Source: Epiperipatus broadwayi (Eukaryota; Onychophora; Udeonychophora; Euonychophora; Peripatidae). Taken from it: a DNA stretch of 64,000 nucleotides. The stretch is from positions 11,282,423-11,346,422 of the forward strand of contig JAQFVV010012405.1 in the NCBI GenBank assembly GCA_028023455.1, read 5' to 3'. The notes beneath the pieces are model-generated. The model did no database searches. It was not told the DNA's origin and worked only from the letters and a program-made list of their open reading frames with translations. The position numbers and the translations under genes are program-made. Below, one piece after another: positions 10,628 to 27,302 of the stretch. Every line of letters starts with the position of its first letter. The first letter of the stretch is position 1.

Positions 10628-13600
10628 TATATATATATATAATGTAGAGATTGAGGACAAAATATATATCTATGTATATATGTTTCTAGTAAGTTCTTCA
10701 TTTATATAAATACTAAGATTTTATTTTGAAATCAAAATAATTAGGCAATAAAGGGCTTAAATCAAGAGATTTAAGTTGATTAATATCAGTGTCATTTCTC
10801 TTGCTTGACAATTTTTTAACTATCATTTAATACATTATATATATGGACTTACCCCTTTATATATATATGTGTGTGTGTGTTGAAAAACCCTACACTACAT
10901 TTTAACCTTTATACATAATTCATGGGCCAGAGATGTTCACAGCTTCAAGACACTCAGTTTTTACGTTATTGTAGTGAAATTATGCTTATTTTAAAGCTTA
11001 AAAAAAGTACCGTATGATGCTGCCCTCTCTAGAATTATTTTACAAGTAAAAAATCAATAATATTCAAATTTAAGTTTTAACAATGGAGAAAGGCAGTTTT
11101 TCCTAGGTGCTGATTAAGCTGATGTTCATATTGGACAAAGGAGAGCACTTGTCAATAATTTTCACCACTCCAACTTCTTTGTTTTGATTTTGAACATGCA
11201 AATGTAAGTTTTAGTTTATTTTAAAGTATTTTTTGACCTATTATAAATTATTTAGATAAAATATGCAGAAAATGAAATTATTTTAGAAATAGTTAAGATT
11301 TTAGTAAAAATTATTTACTTTTACACAACAACAAAAAAAAAAGAAATCAATGATGTTCACAACACTTTCTAGTTTGTTACAAACTTTCTTTTTAGGTTTT
11401 CTGCTATCGAATATTTTTATAATTATAAATAGAAATTTATTTTTGAAAAAACTTTTGTTCACTTTCATAATCTGACAAATTATTAATATGCTTTTTACAA
11501 ACAAAACTAAAATAAATATAACATTAAAAGATGAATATATATTTACTGCTGATTCTGTAATTGACCAATCAAAAGTTTAGAGTTTTAACTCACTCCTCCA
11601 ACTGGAGTTGCTACACTGAAAATATTGTTTACCATTATTCAGAAATTTGTGGTAAATACAACATAAATTGGACTGAATGTCATGATTATGGGAAAAATAT
11701 TGTAAAGTCTTTCACAATTGTTAATCATAACATATCTATGGATATTGAGTCATGATTTATCTTTAACTGTTTGAATGAGCCATAAGTAAAACAAAGGTAA
11801 AATATTTTAAAGTTTTATATTTTATTTTTTATGTGAAATTTAAAGTTTTTATTGTGAAAATTATAAAAACACAGTGATTTTAATTATAAAATCCTTAAAG
11901 ATCAAACAAGATAAGCAATATGAGAGCAACTTATTAGTGTATATAAATATTTTTAAAGAAATTTTTTTGGATAGTTTAATAAATGGAAATGGCCTTAAAT
12001 GTAGTGTTTTTATATAGATGTAATGAGTAATTTTCATTCCATCACATATTTTCAAAATGCATGAATAAAGATATCTTAAAAGATAAATGATTTCCAACTA
12101 ATTAAATTACTCCATGTATGCTGTATTTAATTAAATAAAATATGTCAATTTTAATTGAGGTTTAAAGTTTATATCTAGGTTAAAAATGATATCTAATTTA
12201 ATAAATTATTAGAGAATCATTAATACATTTATGTAAAATGGATTGTGTCAAAGTTGTGGTTAATGTAAGTTTTACAGATGAAATCGGAATATAATAATTG
12301 TCTTTTAACCAAACTAATTTTATCTTGGTGTTAAAAAAATCAAATCTTTTTTTGCCACAAAAGAAAAAAATTTGTTTAAATTTAAATTATTCAAAAAATA
12401 TATAAATAATATTAAATTATTTTTTGTGGTTGTAGAAAAAAAAAATTTTAAAAAAATTATTTTTTTTTTAAAAAATAAAATTAAAAAAAAAAAAAAAAAA
12501 AAAATTATTTAAAATTAAGGTTAATAACTAAAAATTGTATTGTATGATCTTAGTCACCAACCAATATACTCTGTTATGGTAGTTAATTTAGTTAGTTTAT
12601 CAGAAGTAATTTAAATACAATATTGCATATAAAATCCTAAAAGCCTTTAGAGTGCAAATGGTGTATATTTCATCACTATGCCTATGATGTGAGTTCAAAT
12701 CTAGACTAAATAAATTAAAATTATTTGAGAAGGTTTAGAATTTTTTTTCAAATCAATACACTTAACTTTCCAATATTGATCAGGGATGTGGACCTACTTT
12801 TGATTTTTAAAGCAAGGATAAAAAAAAAATCTCCTTAAACCCTCACTACTCAACAATTGGTGAGCCTGATGAGAATTGCATTAACTATAACTTTTGTGAG
12901 ATCCTGTTTGATATGTTTTAATTTTGTAATAGGATTGTCAAATGCTGTTTTAATTTTTATATAATTACATAATTCTATAATGTGCCAGTCAAAATCATGT
13001 ATTCATTCAACAAGACCAATAATCCAAGCAAAAGTACCTTGAATCCAATGATACACAAGATACAGATGTCAGGGGAATGGTGAATCCTAACCTCTTTGCC
13101 TGAACTATTGTCTCCTGACTAATGGATAACGTTTGTGATGACATTAGCAGTCCTTGGTTTTATTCTGTCCCAGCTGGAGGTCACGGTTCACAAAGAGACT
13201 CAAAATAATAATGGGTTTATATAAGAAATTAATGATTTGATGAATTATGATGATTGCTGAACAGTACAGATGTGATTTGATATTAATTACTAATGGTTTG
13301 AACCATAATAATGATAATCCTTTATGGCAACATTACAAAGAAGTGAATTTAAATCAAAGAAATATAAATAACTAGGGTAATTAATATTAGAGATTTGGAG
13401 TAATGACAAACTAAGCTAAAATAATAATATTACAGGAATTTATTAAAAAAAATTGAATGATTGATAAATACAAAATATGTTGAGCTTTGTTTATACAACT
13501 AGGTTATATTTCTTCTTAAATTCGTTTTGATTTGGCTATGCAAGGCATTTGATAACAAAGTAAAATTTGTTAATCAGTCTGCCAAGAACCAATCAGCAAT

Positions 13601-13651
13601 AAAATATCATTAGCCCTCAAATAAATCTATTATATATATATATATATATAT
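10628..13651. other. AT-rich spacer with homopolymer tracts
   Basis: No gene recognised. Long A and T runs lie at 12340-12510. A stretch at about 12645-12710 has a tRNA-like box B (GAGTTCAAATC) and a similar patch recurs near 22230, so a worn SINE is possible but unproven. Confidence 0.4.
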
Positions 13652-15845
13652 TGTAACAGTCAGAAAATGTGTGACTCGTAAACATAGTGCAGAATTTGAC
13701 CACCACACAGAACAGCAGCACCATCAAGGTAGCGAAGCCACCCATGTTACTGAGTTCAAACATAGTTTATCGGTTCCACAATACAATCCACAAAACAATG
13801 CATCTGATGCGACATTAGTAAATATTTCCTTAGGCACGGTGGTCAGGTATATGCAAGAGATTCATGATTTTATTCTCGAGTTAGCCAATAATCAAACTAA
13901 TATTAATTAAACATTCATATTTACATAATCGAGGAAATATTGTATAGAATGGGTATCAAATAAATGAAACGTAACTGCAGACGTATAATTTAAAATTATT
14001 TATTAATACATTTTAATAAAACAATCATTTACTAATAATATTTTATGGATTCAAAGCTTCAGTAGCGGGATTTGCGACATGATTATATTTTAAAGAATAC
14101 ATTTATTTATTTAGACATTACTTTACATTGAGGACTTCAGTAGCAGTATTTCCGATACTGTAATGTTTACAAAAGGAATGCATTTATTTGTTTAGACATT
14201 ATTTTATCTTGAGGACTCAGAAGCGGTATTTCCGATACTGTAATGTTTACAAACGGAATTCACTTATTTGAAGGCTTAATCTAGCTACCTAAAATTCTCG
14301 AGTAAGTATATCTAATGCATGCCTTGGGGAATTTATACCTTTGCAATGCAATAGTCTAAAGTAAGATTTAAGAGTAGCGGTGGACATATATTTATTTAAT
14401 TAAAATATTTATTTTATGACTAAGGGCAAACATTTATTTGAGAGTGAATTATGAAGATAATGCAGAGACGGAGTGATATATAGAATAATAAATTAAGTAA
14501 AGGAACATGTGGTACGCTTTAGAAAAATGATATGGAATGGCAGTATATTGAAACTGCAATGCCACGAATGAGTTTATAAGACTGTCGGGCTGGTCTCTGC
14601 CTCGGCCCGACGAAGTAAGGTGTCACATAAGCATAACCAGGGACAAGCGGTCCGTGTCACAATTTACTGGCTGGCTGCATGACAGGTCAAATCCTACAGG
14701 AGCATTTATTATGTTCACTTGTGTAGGATGACTGGGGTTAATTTCAACCCTGAAGAATCCGGAATATTTACAGCGGAATAGATCATCGCGTCTTTAAAAC
14801 GTAACACATGTATAAGTATAAATGATTGTGATAAGATTTAAATAGATTTCTAATTCATCCCTACATTATCAGCATTTACTAAAGAATGTTGGTGACTCTC
14901 AAAGAAATGTAATTTTCTGAAATTATTCATGATGATTTAATAAATACAAAACATATATAAATTGGGAATTATTATAACTAATACATCAGCCATTTGCGAA
15001 GAAGTAGACCCCTGCATTACAATAAATGATGCATTGAATGCATGTCAGTTTATATGAAAGTTAAGTTAGTTATGAAAGCAAATATTAATGAAAATTTGAC
15101 ACGCATTCATTGTTCCAAGCGATCATAGATTTAAACTTTGAAAATTGAGACAATTATGAACATGCAATAATTAAATAATAACTATAGATAGAATGTAGAT
15201 TTGAGAAATATGCACCCAAGAAAGATAGAGTGAGGTAAGCTAGATTATTAGAGAAATTTACATATTAAATTAATTATTCAATTTTAGTTATACAAATGAT
15301 AGTTTTTACATATTATAATTTAGATAAGTAATATGAAGAATAGCTGTAGCATATTATTAGAGTACTCTAGAGTTTGAATACAGATAGGTACCTGTTTTAT
15401 AAGAAGTTTTCTAATTCCATTAGTTTAGCAGCAAAAAGTTCACGAGTGGCAATTCTTTCTTGTATTTACATATTTCATTTACTTTCACAGCAGCAGCAGC
15501 TTTCTCATTCATTTCAGGCAGCAGATCTTCATGGTGAATTTATGACGGGCAATGGAAAGTTCATCATCCGATAGGCCATCTCCCGATGGAGAATAATCTA
15601 GGTGCTTTACTCGGTCATACCTTGGCAGGAACAAATTAGTTTTATATTTTTGGAGACTCTCAGTGATCGAGAGCAAAGCTAAAGTTTAAGTGAATGTCTC
15701 CAGCAAGTCGAAGATGGCCTTTTTTTTATCTTGACCTTTCACATTTTTGTTAAGGTATTTTTAGGTTCTACTTAATCTGCCCTGAGGATAATCAATGCAT
15801 TTTGTTGGTTTTAATTACAGAAAGCTGCCGTTCTATTGTTTACAT
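13652..15845 (+). mobile_element. LTR-like region starting TGTAAC, unclassified
   Basis: After a TA tract the sequence changes character: it starts TGTAACAGTCAG, is richer in G and C than its surroundings, and contains an 80-codon open frame at 13671-13910 of no recognised family. A minisatellite lies at 14057-14275, and a GC-richer patch at 15480-15720 is followed by an AT-rich tail. That architecture (TRTAA start, GC-richer patch near the 3' side, AT-rich end) resembles the element A LTR and the insertion at 55.7 kb. The 3' boundary is a guess, at a TTTACA near 15845. It could be a solo LTR or a remnant of a larger element. Confidence 0.35.
14057..14275. repeat. Minisatellite, about 78-80 bp x 2.8 copies
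   Basis: Units start near 14057, 14135 and 14216. Each begins CTTCAGTAGC or CTCAGAAGC, continues with a TATTTCCGATACTG-like block, and runs through a TTATTTATTTAGACATTA-like block. The third unit is shorter. Confidence 0.75.
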
Positions 15846-16728
<883 letters not shown>

Positions 16729-16959
16729 TAAAAAATGTGCATTTATAACACTATTACATTTAAATAAGTTGTTTATAATGAGTGTGGAAAGCAAAATAGT
16801 TGTTAAATAAATAATTGACAATTATATAGGCAGATTTAATTAATTGGGATTGGTTTGTGAAGGATGTGCCATCATGTCAGAGAGCATTTCAGGTTTGCTA
16901 AATAAAGATATAAAATGATGAAGGCAGTATGCTATTATAGATTACAACAAAAGAACAAA

Positions 16960-20425
<3,466 letters not shown>

Positions 20426-21032
20426 TTATGAATTGTTTTTTTGAGAAAAATAATAAATGGATATAGATATGAAAGCATCAAAATGAAAATACAACTGAAT
20501 TGGGATACATTGTGATTAACAGAAAATGTGTATTTTAAACTATAATGTTTTTAAGAGATTCGATACAGGAAGTGATAATTGATTAATGAGATGTATGATA
20601 TATGTTAATGTAAAATTAAAAGAAAGAAAAAGTTTAAAAAATGCACTATTAACAATTGATAGATTTAATCTTCAGAACGCTCCAAAGAATTTAAATAATC
20701 ATCAGAATACTCCAATAAATATAATGAAAAACTTGGTAATCTTTTAAAAGTATTTAGAGACTTTGAAAATGATTCAAACTTAACTGAAATTAATAAAAGA
20801 ATAATTAAGACTCTTTTAAAAACTGTAATATAGAGAGATGATACAAAAAAGGCAATCCACCACTAAATTTTCAACTTAGGCAAAATAATGGATGAAAAAA
20901 AAAATGGAAAATTGATATACTTAAACTTGATCCTTTATAAAAAATTAAATATCTAAAACTCTATAAATTGGTAAACAAAAAATTGAAATAGATATAAAAA
21001 AATATGTGTAAATTGTTAAGGAAAGCTACCTA
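20426..21032 (+). pseudogene. RTE LINE fragment, endonuclease to early RT
   Basis: Aligned by eye with 521-1060. The block around GGAAGTGATAATTGATTAATGAG at 20570-20590 corresponds to the GSDHRLVR region, and the 3' edge (GTTAAGGAAAGCTACC) corresponds to 1033-1048. It extends a little further 5' than the copy at 521, with an NKW...ELGYIVINRK-like endonuclease stretch. Stops occur throughout, so this is much older than the first copy. Its 5' edge again abuts a short TA tract (20414-20425). Confidence 0.7.
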
Positions 21033-21049
21033 CACTTTCATATGTCTTT

Positions 21050-21572
21050 AGCCATATGGCTATGATTACATTCCTCCACATGGTATTAAAAGCAGATAAA
21101 AACCAGTCTCTGTCTTGCATGAGAGTGCTGTAGTGAAATTTTATATTACAGATATAGTATTCATTAAGTGGATAATTTCTAGTGTAATGAATGACTAATA
21201 AAATTTTGTAATATAATTGCATTAAATGGTTTGTGTTAAAGATGTGAGGGCAGTAAGTTTTGCACATCAATTAAACTGTAGTAATTGGTTCTCTACATAC
21301 TGAACAAGGATATGTGTAAGAGATTGTGATCTGGACTAACTGATGATTATTTATTTAGCATTAAATGTGCATTTAGAGGATTATAAATTTTCTCCACATG
21401 CCTTTTTTTTTTGTCATATGTTGACGATTACACCACTCTCCAAAATTGTTAAAAGCACATAACCTACCTCGCCTGAGAGTGTTGTAGTGAAAATTAATCT
21501 ACATAAATATTTTTCATTAAGTGAATAATCTCTAGTCTAATGAATGTCTAGTAAAAATTCGTACTATATATA
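21050..21572. repeat. Diverged direct repeat, two copies of about 160 bp
   Basis: About 21050-21215 and 21416-21572 share an ordered set of blocks: a CATATG start, GATTACA, TTAAAAGCA, GAGAGTG-TGTAGTGAAA, CATTAAGTG-ATAAT and CTAATGAATG. About 200 bp separates them. They could be short LTRs of a non-autonomous element or an old tandem duplication. No gene lies between them. Confidence 0.55.
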
Positions 21573-21653
21573 TATATTCAGCTAACTTTATGTACGAATT
21601 TTTACTATCTAGTAAAAATTCGTACTATATATATATATTCAGCTAACTTTATG
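21548..21653. repeat. 61-bp tandem duplication containing a hairpin
   Basis: A unit beginning CTAGTAAAAATTCGTAC at 21548 is repeated from 21609 to about 21653. Within it, TAGTAAAAATTCGTAC and GTACGAATTTTTACTA are inverted copies flanking a TA tract. Confidence 0.85.
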
Positions 21654-22856
21654 ACGGTTTTGAATTACTTCTACTACCGAATAATGATGAGTTGGATTCT
21701 GGAGAAAATCAAGGATAATTCTAATAATAATATAAAGCTAATATATGCTCATATAAACACAAAATACTTGTTTAAGCCTTTTAATTATAAAACTATTTGA
21801 TTTAATATATATAATGCAAAAGAAGTATTAGTGATGTATATTATTTTTTAAAAAAAAACAAGCATTAGATATCGAACAGATTTTAAAGAAAATGTACGTT
21901 TATTATTTGAAATTTTTTAAAAATGCACTTTGCCAGATTGATTGCATATCTAAACAAAGTTCTTCACTAGAATGTTGTCAGTCACATATACTTCGCATCT
22001 AACTGAAGTTTTTATAAGTTTTTGAAAACTCTTTACTTATTTTGAAAACATGATACAATTTTGAAAGGCAAGTTTAAGATGTCAAAATCAGTCTGAAAAT
22101 AAATTTTCAATTTTTTTTTTAGTAAACAATCAATTACTTTTCACTTCAAATATAAATTAGATTCTCATATAATATATAAATATATATTGATAAATTTTAT
22201 GAGTGAATTGTAACTTTGCAAGAAACAGTAGTGTATCCTGAGTTCGAATGTAGGTTAAGTAAACATGCTTTCTTTTAATAATCTTCTGAGATTTTTTTTA
22301 GATAGTAAGTCGTAACTAACTTAGGTACTGTAGATATAGTCATATAATATTGGCCAGTAAGAATCTTTTTCCTTTTCTTTAGTAGACCAGTTGGGAAAAC
22401 TTTCGCAATTTGTACTGCAGTAGCCTATTTAAAGACTTATCTTTTATGTGCATTTATGATTACTTTTTAATAATTAAAAAAGTTATTAAAATTACAGTTT
22501 GGCATATTAAAATTTATTGTTACCTCCTGTTTATATGTAATTGCAGAATAAACAAATATGGAGCTCACGATTCTTAAATCGCAACCCAGCTCTGACGTAT
22601 CTGTGCCTGGCTTGAACTTTTTACTTTGTATGAATTCCATAGCAATGAACTATTTGATTATTTTTATACCATTCATTTATAATCAACAATAAAGTGTTTG
22701 ATAGCAACAATATATTTATATTACATTGATCCTATTTAATTCATTATACATTTTATAAAAAATCTTAATAAATGTAAGATTTTCCAGGGTATCATATTTT
22801 AATGCTAAAAATTTAGAGATATCAATATTTTTCCCTTTCAAATCTTTCATACATAA
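21654..22856. other. AT-rich spacer, nothing recognised
   Basis: A possible worn tRNA-like box B (GAGTTCGAATG) lies near 22232. No gene was recognised. Confidence 0.4.
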
Positions 22857-23188
22857 TGTGATATACTAATTAAAACCTGACATGAGATACTACCCAGAAC
22901 AATGGATACATCCGCTGTCAAATAATTATTTGCTAGAGATCGACTGTAAAATTATTTGAACAAACAACAATAATAATTGTTGGAGTATTCGTTGTTGCTA
23001 ATATACTTAAGTGCTCGCGTTATATAAATATATGTATTTGGAATTATTAGCTTGAAAGCTTATGTGGGAACTATATGCTAGTAGTATAAATCTATTGTGA
23101 AGTAGAGCGAACATTAATTAGTTCAGAGCCAGTTGAATGTTTTAAATGTTAGCGATAAATACTGATTAACTGGCAGTTAAACAAACTA
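22857..23188 (+). repeat. 5' LTR of element B
   Basis: Starts TGTGATATAC and ends TTAAACAAACTA. It is nearly the same as 25007-25340. TTTGGTGCAGTC follows within two bases, the expected place for a primer-binding site beginning TGG, but the tRNA was not identified. Confidence 0.88.
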
Positions 23189-23242
23189 ATTTGGTGCAGT
23201 CAAGTACAGAACCTGTAAAAGAAACATTAAACATAATCAGCA

Positions 23243-24047
23243 ATGGTCGGCATGTTCCAAATGTCAATAGGTGAATTTGATATCGAGAACCCTACCAACT
23301 GGTCACTATATGTTAAACATGTGGGAAAATTTTACCTTGTTAACAATATCAAGGAAAACCACATAAAGGTGGTCACATTACTAGGATTTTCTGGAATGAA
23401 AGTGCTTGAGATCACAAACTGTCTATGTGAACTGGCAGAGCCTGAATTTTTCAATACGATAAAATTGTTCAAAAATTAACAGCACACGTCTGCCCTCTCC
23501 CATCGAAACACATCGCTAGACTGCATTTTAGAAATCGACGGCAAATGAAAGCAGAAACTTTCAAAGAATTTGACACAGTGCTAAGGGAACTAGCAAAAAA
23601 TTGTGTCTATGGACTATTTTTGTCCGTGAACTCTACTAGCCAATTCGGAGTTAAATTAATAAAATCATTGAACAGGGAAATGAAAGGTCAAAACAGCAAA
23701 GAGTAAATGATAAAAAAACAAACTGTTACTGCTGTGGCAAACTGGGACATATCACTCGAAATTGTAAGAAAAATTGAGAGTATTGTACAAATTGCGGATC
23801 GGAAGATCATCTAGTGAAAGTCTGTCATAAACAAAAACCAGAAAATACAGACAAAAGAAATTTTAATACAAGCATTAAAAATTTAAAATGTAACGAAGCA
23901 GAATTCAAATTGCCAATACTCATTGAAGGGAAACACATTAAAATGGAGACTGATAGTGGCTCCAGAGTTACACTAATGTCCCTTAGTGATTGGGAAGTTC
24001 TCACTGTGCAAAGAAACGTTACAAGTAAAATGGAAAAAAAAATGTAA
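23243..24047 (+). pseudogene. gag-nucleocapsid-protease remnant of element B
   Basis: Gag starts at ATG 23243 (MVGMFQMSIGEFD, then NWSLYVKHVGKFYLVNNI) and reads open to 23479. A further gag piece (RLHFRNRRQMKAETF, LRELAKNC) follows in another frame at about 23490-23640. Two CCHC zinc knuckles follow, CYCCGKLGHITRNC (about 23723-23764) and CTNCGSEDHLVKVC (about 23784-23825), with a stop between them. The frame 23814-24047 continues into a retropepsin start, METDSGSRVTLMS, whose DSG is the catalytic motif (about 23950). In this family the knuckles bind RNA and the protease cuts the polyprotein. Frameshifts and stops make it non-functional, and the sequence after the protease start no longer resembles pol. 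Confidence 0.82.
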
Positions 24048-24214
24048 GCGCCAAAGACGTAAATGGCAATACAGTGGAAATAGTTGGAATGGTAAAAGTA
24101 AAAGTAAACAAGTAAATCCATTAATAGATTGGAATTGGTTTAGACCACTCGGGATTACCATAAACAAAATAAAAAAAGTCAAGGTAGAAATCAACTACAT
24201 AGACAACTGGAATT

Positions 24215-24890
24215 CATGGATAAATAGTAAAAAAAGTAGCAGAGTGGACAGATAATGATCCAAGATATCAAGTGCTTATAAAATGGATTAGTAAAGGTTG
24301 GCCCAACAAATGACCAAAGATCTTGCCACTGGCTTTCTGGAATGCTCGTTCAATCTTATCAGTCTGCAACAGGTGCATACTAAATGGAGATAGAGTCATA
24401 ATATCCTTGCAGGGCCAGAAGCAGGTGCTCAAAATGCTGCACAATGGACACCCAGGAGTTGTTTGGGCAAAAGCACTCACCAGAAGCTATGTTTGGTGGC
24501 CTAAGATAAATGAGAACATTGAGTCCTTCACAAAAACATGCACAGCATGTCAATCAAATGCCCAATCAATAATAAAATAGTTCATGGCCACCAGCTGAAA
24601 ATGCATGGGAACGTGTCCACATGGACCACACAAGGACAGAACTGACACTGTTACTGCCAAAAAACATGTACATGCAGTCCGAAACAGAACATAAAATATT
24701 CATAGTGGGAGAAAAAGTATGGATCAGAGATAGTCTACACAAAATGTGGATCAAGGGAGAAATTATCAACTTAACATCCAAATTTATAGCAGCGGTGAGA
24801 ACAAAGGATAATGTAGTATACAAGCGACACATAAACCACATATGCCATCACAGTTCTCCAAGCTGTGAGAACAAAACCCAGTAGAAATAA
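24215..24890 (+). pseudogene. Integrase ends of element B with the catalytic core deleted
   Basis: From about 24250, EWTDNDPRYQVLIKWISKGWP and a following INRCIL-type stretch match the region before integrase in Ty3 elements. The frame 24323-24580 then gives the zinc-binding HHCC domain: HNGHPGVVWAKALTRSYVWW and, further on, TCTACQ. The D,D-35-E core is absent. The next frame, 24621-24884, picks up at the C-terminal SH3-like domain (VWIRDSL, MWIKGEIINLTS, VYKRHINH). In intact elements integrase inserts cDNA into the genome. The junction between the two domains marks a clean deletion that removed about the middle half of the protein. Confidence 0.8.
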
Positions 24891-24995
24891 AATCATCAAA
24901 TCGGCAGAGATGAAATCAGAGATAGATAAACCACAAACTGGAAAAGAGAGGAGACAAGAGAAAATGCTTCCATGTTACTCCTAGTTCTGTGTAGT

Positions 24996-25006
24996 GGGAG
25001 GAGGAG
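24996..25006 (+). promoter_or_regulatory. Polypurine tract of element B
   Basis: GGGAGGAGGAG lies directly before the TGTG start of the 3' LTR, the position where plus-strand DNA synthesis is primed in LTR retrotransposons. Confidence 0.85.
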
Positions 25007-25340
25007 TGTGATATACTAATTAAAACCTGACATGAGATACTACCCAGAACAATGGATACATCCGCTGTCAAATAATTATTTGCTAGAGATCGACTGTAAA
25101 ATTATTTGAACAAACAACAATAATAATTGTTGGAGTATTCGTTGTTGCTAATATACTTATGTGCTCACGTGATATAAATATGTGTATTCGAAATTATTAA
25201 CTTGAAAGCTTATGCAGGAACTTATCTGCTAGTAGTATAAATCTATTGTGAAGTAGAGCGAACATTAATTAGTTCAGAGCCAGTTGGACGTTTTAAAGGT
25301 TGGCGATAAATACTGATTAACTCGGCGGTTAAACAAACTA
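25007..25340 (+). repeat. 3' LTR of element B
   Basis: Matches the 5' LTR with a small number of substitutions and one or two single-base indels. CATAA follows, repeating the five bases that precede the 5' LTR. Confidence 0.88.
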
Positions 25341-25345
25341 CATAA

Positions 25346-26141
25346 TATTAAAATTTAGCAACATAAACAAAAAATGAAAGCTAAAATTATTATTATTAGT
25401 ATCTAATTTATTTTATGTAATTAATTTATGAATTATAAGTAAGTAAACATTTCACGTGTTTTATACTATTATGATTTTTAAAACAATTCTTGTTTACATT
25501 TTTTCCCCATCTAATTTATTATGTATAATTTATTGATTTTATGAATGTAAATATTTCGCTGTGTTTTCTAAAATTACAGTACGCGTTAGAATTTTTAAAA
25601 GAGTTCGTGTTCGTATTTATTAATTTACAAAAACATAACATACATCAATGAGATGCCCCCATTTAGATAAATATAAAAATACGCTTTCTGAAATAAAAAT
25701 CAGTGATGTATAAAATATATTGAAGCTACTTTAATTCACTGGTTATAGTTTTTTAAGTGATATACAATTATCTAACTTCTAAGCATTTTTCGGTTCACGT
25801 TTATCTAAACTCTTAATCTCGAAGATATTACATTTGAAAGCTGATTAATTAAAATTCAATAATCTATCTCTGCAGTAAAAAATATGTAACTGAATAGGTT
25901 TATTGTTGAAGAGTTCATAAAAATCTGAACAGCATAAGTACCAGCAGTGGAATTAAACAAAGTTTCTGCACTCTGGAGTTTGAGACAATGTCAATGCTTA
26001 GCCTATGCCTGCAGTAAATAACACGTATAAGAATAAAGTTATTGCAGTGAAACAGCAGGTATTTCTGGATGCCAAATCCATGAATAATGGTTCTAGCCAT
26101 CTTACTTCAGATGCTTAAACTTTTTGCTTCAATTACTTATA
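25346..26141. other. AT-rich spacer, nothing recognised
   Basis: No gene or repeat family was recognised. Confidence 0.45.
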
Positions 26142-26148
26142 AAAAGCT

Positions 26149-26257
26149 TTGTTAGCCGAGAGGTTAGCTCAACCGCCTTGCAAGCAAGCAGCTGGTTGCA
26201 GATGGTTGTTGTGGGTTCGCCTCCCGGCAGATGCTATGACATATGGAAAAAAAAAAA
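26149..26257 (+). mobile_element. tRNA-derived SINE, copy 1
   Basis: The head resembles a Leu/Ser-type tRNA, with box A near TTAGCCGAGAGGTTA (26152) and box B GGGTTCGCCTCCC (26213-26225). It ends with the family tail GATGCTATGACATATGG and an A-rich run. AAAAGCT at 26142-26148 is repeated at 26258-26264 as a target duplication. A tRNA gene is unlikely because the anticodon region does not fold properly, the same tail recurs in three other copies, and the duplication marks a retroposed insertion. Confidence 0.85.
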
Positions 26258-26264
26258 CAAAAGC

Positions 26265-27018
26265 TACATTCAATTATTTTTCTATATACTATTGTAAAGG
26301 CTTGGAAAACATATACACATATGTTAAAAAATAGCTCGCAAAAAGTTTAAAGGGAACAGTAATTAAGCAAAACGAATTCTATCATCAATGGTAAATTGTC
26401 ACAAAACATAAATCATCAGTGGTAAATTATCACAAAATATAAACATAATCCCAGTTTCAGAAACCATAGAAAACATAGGCTAACATTGTATTACAGCCAT
26501 TTTCGTTGTTGTAGTCAATGCATCAATATTTACACAAAGATTAAATTTAATTTGTAGCTTTTTCCCGTTTGTTAAGAATAGTCAAATATCAATTTACTGT
26601 TATTTATTGAAAGATTTTCTGTATTATCTGTTGTGCATTTCCCTAAACAAAAACAACCCTAGACTTATTAGGTAACTTAACATAATTCAAAGTTCTGCCT
26701 GTTTGGAATAGAATCCCAGATCTTTGTATGGCAGCAAGATTTGCTAATATCAAGACCATGAAACCATTATCATTGTTTTTCACAAACATTTACTAGAGAT
26801 AATAAAGTAACAATTTAAAATGTTAATATAGTATTATGAATAAAATAGTTAATGTTTTCTCATTTTTAGTTGTGAAAATTATTATGTTTAATCATAGTTT
26901 ATATACATTTGTTCAAATAAATATTAAAACATATTTTTCTGTATAATATTTATAAAAATAATATATATGAGGGGTAATACCAAAATCACACTTTTCTTTA
27001 TTTTGCTGTAATATCCTG
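26265..27018. other. AT-rich spacer; possible minus-strand tRNA-like SINE
   Basis: At 26698-26770 on the minus strand a TTTCATGGTCTTG box A-like stretch and a GGGATTCTATTCC box B-like stretch are properly spaced. This may be a worn SINE of another family. No tail or duplication was found. Confidence 0.4.
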
Positions 27019-27302
27019 TAAATACAATTTATTCAAACCACTTCAAACACTTTTTAGTAAAACTCTTTATTTGTACATATATACATACACCTATGTTTTG
27101 ATTGCCCTGCAGTCTTTTTCACAAATAGTTCACTTTAATCTCTTAAGAGAGTAAAGTGAACAGGCTCTGAAGAAGACTGAAATTAAAGTAAACTGGCTCT
27201 GAAGAAGACTGCAGGACAGTCGAAGCATAGATGTATGTATATATGTACAAATAAAGAGTTTTGCTAAAAAGTGTTCAAAGTGGTTTGGATAAATTCTATT
27301 TA
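27019..27302. mobile_element. Inverted pair of PLE 3' tails
   Basis: The left arm (about 27019-27115) and right arm (about 27205-27302) are inverted copies. The right arm reads CTGAAGAAGACTGCAGGACA then GTCGAAGC, the stem-like motif found near the 3' end of many Penelope-like elements. The centre holds a smaller palindrome (GTTCACTTTAATCTC/GAGAGTAAAGTGAAC) and a short tandem repeat of the GGCTCTGAAGAAGACTG block at about 27162 and 27196. No coding sequence remains. The right edge abuts the mariner relic. This family differs in sequence from the PLE at 1-481 and 49.8 kb. Confidence 0.65.

Larger units (their letters stand above)
22857..25340 (+). mobile_element. Ty3/gypsy-type LTR element B, internally deleted, complete ends
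   Basis: A short LTR retrotransposon with all boundary marks visible: two LTRs of about 332 bp (22857-23188 and 25007-25340), a polypurine tract directly before the 3' LTR, and the 5-bp target duplication CATAA at 22852-22856 and 25341-25345. The interior is only about 1.8 kb. It retains parts of gag, a nucleocapsid, a protease start and the two ends of integrase, but no reverse transcriptase or RNase H. It is therefore an internally deleted copy. Confidence 0.9.

Noticed and set aside
26149-26257. A functional tRNA gene
   Set aside because: The tRNA-like head is followed by a family tail and A run, is flanked by a target duplication and recurs three more times, so it is a SINE.
26149-26334. 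61-codon frame MLAERLAQPP...
   Set aside because: It lies across the tRNA-derived SINE and has no protein resemblance.
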